Positions 32,715-35,493 of a stretch of 35,493 bases of DNA are shown in pieces (the first letter of the stretch is position 1; each line of letters opens with the position of its first letter). The translations under genes and the position numbers were made by a program. Below the pieces are notes generated by a model. It worked only from the letters and a program-made list of their open reading frames with translations, was not told the DNA's origin and made no database searches. This DNA is from an uncultured Bacteroidales bacterium (GTDB taxonomy: Bacteria; Bacteroidota; Bacteroidia; Bacteroidales; F082), in the NCBI GenBank assembly GCA_946610645.1, contig CAMOCK010000188.1, positions 1-35,493 of the forward strand, given 5' to 3'.

Positions 32715-33635
32715 TTATTTATACAAATCACTCGGCTTGTAGTAATCGTAAGGCGGCATCGTGGTAGGGTCGAGGTTGGTGTAAGTGCCATCGACTTGAA
32801 GTTTCTCCTTGTTGTAAATGTAATGTCGGCAGAACCACAACAAGTCGTCGATGGTGAGCGGACCTGCCACGGCGATGCTGTGACCGTAGCCCTCGAAACG
32901 CCGCGAGAAATAAGGAAAATCATATTTCTCGAAACGCTTCACCAAGGCATCGAGGCCGAAAAAGCCCACACTAAGGAAGCTTATTCCCTTGTATGACACC
33001 AAATTATCATTCATTCCGTGATACATCATCGTCGGAGCGGGAGCGTGGTTGCGATACTTCACCTTGCCCTCCTTCGAGAAGATGGCACCCGCGTAAGCCA
33101 CCACGCCTGCCAAACGGAAATCAACAGGAAGAATATCGGAGTTGAGGAAGCCGTTACATAAAGCATAATCGGTTTGCAATGAAGTGATGGCTCCCGCGCT
33201 TGAGCCTGTCATTACGATATAATCCTTGTTGATTTTCAGCTCTTTGGCGTGTTTCAACAGAAAATCCAGAGCCGAAATCGCGTCTTCCGTGGCCATATAA
33301 ACGGCTTTTTCCAATGGTTCGGTGTTGAAAATGCCGAGGTTCTTCGCACCTTTCAAGCCGAGGCGATAGTCGATGGAAGCCACTTGGAAGCCCGCTTCGA
33401 CCAACTGTTTGAAATAGGCCTTCTCCCAGTCGCCGTCGCGCTGCCCGCCGATGAAGCCGCCTCCAAAGACATAAACCAAGCAAATCGTGCTATCATGCAC
33501 TTTTTCAGGACTATAGAAGTCGAGATAAAGCCGGGTCGTGTCTTTTTCGGCATAAAGATAGGTTTTCATGTCCTGCGCAAAACCGAATTGGGCTGCTGCC
33601 GCGAGGATTAGAAGGAGTGTGGCTAGTTTTTTCAT
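32715..33635 (-). CDS. Exported alpha/beta hydrolase (esterase-like)
   Basis: A 306-residue protein with a signal peptide (MKKLATLLLILAAAAQFGFAQ) and an alpha/beta hydrolase domain. The oxyanion strand reads VYVFGGGFIGGQRDGD, the nucleophile is Ser146 in TGSSAG, and Asp210 (HGMNDNLV) and His252 (FEGYGHSIAV) likely complete the triad. The family resembles carboxylesterase/BD-FAE-like enzymes; the substrate is unknown. It is clearly related to the T9SS hydrolase at 14667-15911 (shared LYLDFY, FGGxFxxGxRD, ASIDYRL) but has no sorting domain, so it should stay in the periplasm. Its start overlaps the lpxD stop (ATGA), implying translation coupling. Confidence 0.92.
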   Translation of the reverse strand: MKKLATLLLILAAAAQFGFAQDMKTYLYAEKDTTRLYLDFYSPEKVHDSTICLVYVFGGGFIGGQRDGDWEKAYFKQLVEAGFQVASIDYRLGLKGAKNLGIFNTEPLEKAVYMATEDAISALDFLLKHAKELKINKDYIVMTGSSAGAITSLQTDYALCNGFLNSDILPVDFRLAGVVAYAGAIFSKEGKVKYRNHAPAPTMMYHGMNDNLVSYKGISFLSVGFFGLDALVKRFEKYDFPYFSRRFEGYGHSIAVAGPLTIDDLLWFCRHYIYNKEKLQVDGTYTNLDPTTMPPYDYYKPSDLYK

Positions 33636-34573
33636 TGTTGATGCGTTTTGTAGTATTCTCTCAGAAATTCAGGCAGTTGGCGCAGGGCTGCCTGTTCGCG
33701 CCACTGTTTCTTGACTTCTTGCGCGGGAACGCCGAAAACGGCCTTGCCAGGCTCGATGTTCTTGTCGACGGCGGAGGTGGCCAAGACGACCGCGCCCGTT
33801 CCGATGACCAAGTCCTTGTTGATGCAAACGCGCCCCCAAAGGATGACATCGTCCTCGATGCGCGTCACGCCCGCGATGGCGGCATGGGCCCCGATGAGGC
33901 AGTTGTGGCCAATGTAGCTGTCGTGCCCGATTTGGCAGTGGTTGTCGAGTTTGGTGCCGCTCTCGATGATGGTGTCGGAAGTCACGCCACGGTCGATGCT
34001 GCACAAGGCGCCGATTTCCACGTCGTCGGCGATGACCACGCGCCCAAACGACTCGAACTTCTTGTAGCCTTCGTTGCGGCGCTGGAAATAGTAGCCGTCC
34101 GCCCCGATGACGCTGCCCGAGTGGATGATGACGTTGTCGCCAATCACGCAGTGGCCGTAGATGGTCACATTGGGATGGATGAGGCAGTTCTTCCCGATGA
34201 CGGTGTGATGCCCGATGAACGACCCTGGCATGATGAGTGTCCCCTCGCCTATCGTCGCGCTCTCGCTGATGGGTGTGGTTTGGACCTCGAAGGGACGGAA
34301 ATGCCGCATCAGGCGCACGAAAGCGTCAAACGGGTCGGGATGCAAAAGCAGGGCTTTGCCTTCGGGACATTCCACCTCCTTATTAATAAGCACCACCGTA
34401 GCTGCCGAGTTGAGTGCCTTGGCGTAGTATTTCGGGTGGTCGACGAAGGTGATGTCGCCCGCCTCCACCTTATGGATTTCGTTGAGGCCCGTAATGGGAA
34501 AGTTGGCAGAGCCAACAAATTGTGCGCCAATCAGTTCGGCTATGGATTTGAGGGTAGATTTCTGGATTTTCAT
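33632..34573 (-). CDS. lpxD: UDP-3-O-acylglucosamine N-acyltransferase, LpxD family
   Basis: A 313-residue left-handed beta-helix acyltransferase of the LpxD type, which adds the second hydroxyacyl chain in lipid A synthesis. An N-terminal UDP-binding domain (LIGAQFVGSANFPITGLNEI, then GDITFVDHPKYYAKAL) precedes hexapeptide repeats (IGEGTLIMPGSFIGHHTVIG and so on). The expected active-site His lies in LDNHCQIGHDSYIG. The ATG at 34573 gives the family-like start MKIQKSTLKSIAE and follows a promoter box; a longer frame to 34636 crosses a terminator. In many Bacteroidetes efp is followed by a stand-alone second lpxD separate from the main lpx cluster, and this gene sits in that position. It may be that paralogue rather than the housekeeping LpxD. 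Confidence 0.9.
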   Translation of the reverse strand: MKIQKSTLKSIAELIGAQFVGSANFPITGLNEIHKVEAGDITFVDHPKYYAKALNSAATVVLINKEVECPEGKALLLHPDPFDAFVRLMRHFRPFEVQTTPISESATIGEGTLIMPGSFIGHHTVIGKNCLIHPNVTIYGHCVIGDNVIIHSGSVIGADGYYFQRRNEGYKKFESFGRVVIADDVEIGALCSIDRGVTSDTIIESGTKLDNHCQIGHDSYIGHNCLIGAHAAIAGVTRIEDDVILWGRVCINKDLVIGTGAVVLATSAVDKNIEPGKAVFGVPAQEVKKQWREQAALRQLPEFLREYYKTHQQ

Positions 34574-34600
34574 CGGCAATACAGGATTTGGATTAAGTCG

Positions 34601-34608
34601 CAAAAATA
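34601..34608 (-). promoter_or_regulatory. Promoter -7 box of the lpxD operon
   Basis: On the minus strand TATTTTTG fits TAnnTTTG and ends 27 bases before the lpxD ATG, just downstream of the efp terminator. It would drive lpxD, the hydrolase and DPP III. Confidence 0.65.
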
Positions 34609-34629
34609 GGATTTTTTTGAAAAACAAAA

Positions 34630-34659
34630 AAAGCACAGAAGAAATTTCCTCCGTGCTTT
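34630..34659 (-). terminator. efp terminator
   Basis: On the minus strand AAAGCACGGAGGAAA is followed by TTTCTTCTGTGCTTT, a 15-bp self-complementary stem with two G-T pairs, then a T run. It separates efp from lpxD. Confidence 0.88.
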
Positions 34660-34679
34660 CTTGGTTGTATTGCCAATAT

Positions 34680-35246
34680 TTAGGCTTTCACGCGTTCGCA
34701 GTATTCGCCCGTGCGGGTATCGACGCGGATGAGGTCGTCTGTGTTGATGAACAGCGGCACGCGCACCTTGGCGCCGGTCTCCACAGTGGCTTCCTTCAGG
34801 GCGTTGGTGGCGGTGTTGCCCTTCTCTCCCGGCTCGGTGTAGGTAACCTTCAGGACGGTCTTCACCGGCATCTCGGCATAGAGGATGGTATTGGTGTCAG
34901 CATCGCTGACAACTTCTACTATGTCACTCTCTTTCATGAAGTCAACACCTGTGATGAGGTCCTTGGCGATGGGTACCTGGTCGAAGGTCTCCTGGTTCAT
35001 GAAGATGTAGTCTGCTCCGTCGAGATAGAGGTACTGGTATGGACGACGCTCTACACGTACATCTTCGAGAGCCTCACCGATATTAAAGCGCTTCTCGAGT
35101 ACGCGGCCGCTGACCACGTCCTTGAGTGTGGTGCGCATGATGGTGTTACCTTTTCCTGGCTTTACGTGCAGGAAGTCGATGCAGAAATAGAGCTTGCCAT
35201 CCATACGGATGCATGTGCCTTTCTTGATGTCTTGTGATTTGATCAT
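34680..35246 (-). CDS. efp: Translation elongation factor P
   Basis: EF-P binds stalled ribosomes between the P and E sites and speeds peptide-bond formation at polyproline stretches. The 188-residue product shows all three domains: an N-terminal KOW-like domain (MIKSQDIKKGTCIRMDGKLY), a conserved loop LHVKPGKGNTIMRTTLKD with Lys32 at the tip where modification occurs in other bacteria, and OB domains ending TRTGEYCERVKA. The loop has PGKGN rather than PGKGQ/A. No epmA, epmB or rhamnosyltransferase gene is in the window, so the Lys modification state cannot be judged. It has its own promoter and terminator. Confidence 0.97.
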   Translation of the reverse strand: MIKSQDIKKGTCIRMDGKLYFCIDFLHVKPGKGNTIMRTTLKDVVSGRVLEKRFNIGEALEDVRVERRPYQYLYLDGADYIFMNQETFDQVPIAKDLITGVDFMKESDIVEVVSDADTNTILYAEMPVKTVLKVTYTEPGEKGNTATNALKEATVETGAKVRVPLFINTDDLIRVDTRTGEYCERVKA

Positions 35247-35281
35247 AACTTAAAAATATTGCTAATTCTGTAATTTGGGTG

Positions 35282-35289
35282 CAAAGGTA
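35282..35289 (-). promoter_or_regulatory. Promoter -7 box of efp
   Basis: On the minus strand TACCTTTG fits TAnnTTTG and ends 35 bases before the efp ATG. It lies beside a 14-bp tandem repeat. Confidence 0.65.
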
Positions 35290-35294
35290 CAAAA

Positions 35295-35322
35295 TAATGC
35301 TTAATGCGTAATGCTTAATGCG
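35295..35322. repeat. 14-bp direct repeat in the efp upstream region
   Basis: taatgcttaatgcg occurs twice in tandem and is followed by taat, a partial third copy. Just beyond (about 35339-35367) is a degenerate run of ctcacc-like units. Both look like intergenic simple repeats. They occupy the space where a -33 element for efp would be expected. Confidence 0.85.
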
Positions 35323-35404
35323 TAATTTTTTTATATCTCATCCCTCACCTCTCACCCCTCACCCCTTAAATTCGTGATAGGAAATAAAAAAAATGTGTGT
35401 TTTC

Positions 35405-35435
35405 TTGCTAAATCAAAAAAGTGTTTGTAACTTTG
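35405..35435 (+). promoter_or_regulatory. Promoter of a rightward gene beyond the window edge
   Basis: TTG (35405-35407), 20 bases, then TAACTTTG (35428-35435) fits the Bacteroidetes promoter pattern well; a second TAnnTTTG (TAATTTTG) lies at 35451-35458. The window ends in ...aagat, so an ATG could begin at 35492. Bases 35247-35493 otherwise hold no gene. In other Bacteroidetes rpmH is often found near efp, which makes it a guess for the missing gene. Confidence 0.7.
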
Positions 35436-35493
35436 CAGCCCGAAATTGGATAATTTTGCGAGAATAATAACATAAATAACAGATAAACAAGAT

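Overview
The window is a stretch of a Bacteroidetes chromosome, most likely an uncultured Bacteroidales. Several independent signs agree. Start-proximal regions repeatedly carry the Bacteroidetes -7 box TAnnTTTG, and Shine-Dalgarno sequences are nearly absent. Several genes encode C-terminal sorting domains of the type IX secretion system (T9SS). FeoA and FeoB are fused. A Bacteroides-type dipeptidyl-peptidase III with HECLGH is present, and efp sits next to a stand-alone lpxD. Most of the window is core metabolism and cell-envelope genes. Two places have accessory character: 15.9-16.7 kb and 22.7-29.8 kb.

Layout. 0-2.5 kb: rpe and pepD, the latter with a histone-like Lys/Ala tail, ending at a strong bidirectional terminator. 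2.5-13.6 kb, minus strand: a translationally coupled pair tamB -> addA-like helicase/nuclease, then a tricorn-type S41 peptidase with its own promoter. 13.6-16.0 kb: tsaD, divergent from tamB with only 9 bp between them, facing a T9SS-exported alpha/beta hydrolase. 16.0-16.7 kb: a gene graveyard. It holds the sorting-domain end of a lost T9SS protein fused to the decayed remains of a MntA/HepT nucleotidyltransferase toxin-antitoxin pair. 16.8-20.0 kb: dgt coupled to a 505-residue secreted protein of unknown function, then a small secreted repeat protein on the other strand. 20.2-22.7 kb: feoAB fusion plus a 51-residue FeoB-associated Cys-rich membrane protein (ferrous iron uptake).

22.7-29.8 kb: a long leader, then a 1445-residue T9SS protein (predicted propeller, two jelly-roll domains, ten about 70-residue repeats), a 120-residue cytosolic protein, and a 608-residue shortened relative of the large protein. 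29.8-30.6 kb: a YciO-family protein and tRNA-Lys(UUU) with a perfect-stem terminator. 30.6-34.6 kb, minus strand: lpxD -> secreted alpha/beta hydrolase -> lipoprotein dipeptidyl-peptidase III, an apparent operon. 34.7-35.2 kb: efp. The last 60 bases are the promoter and leader of a rightward gene beyond the edge.

Themes. Export and envelope: T9SS cargo, TamB, LpxD and the lipoprotein peptidase. Peptide breakdown: PepD, tricorn-like peptidase and DPP III. tRNA biology: TsaD, a YciO paralogue and a tRNA-Lys that is a t6A substrate. I found no CRISPR array, no prophage and no intact insertion sequence. The most unusual items are the toxin-antitoxin/T9SS scar, the exact 141-residue higher-order repeat period in the large surface protein, the small ORF coupled to its start, the ATG-less start of tamB, and the VxSFPD repeat protein.
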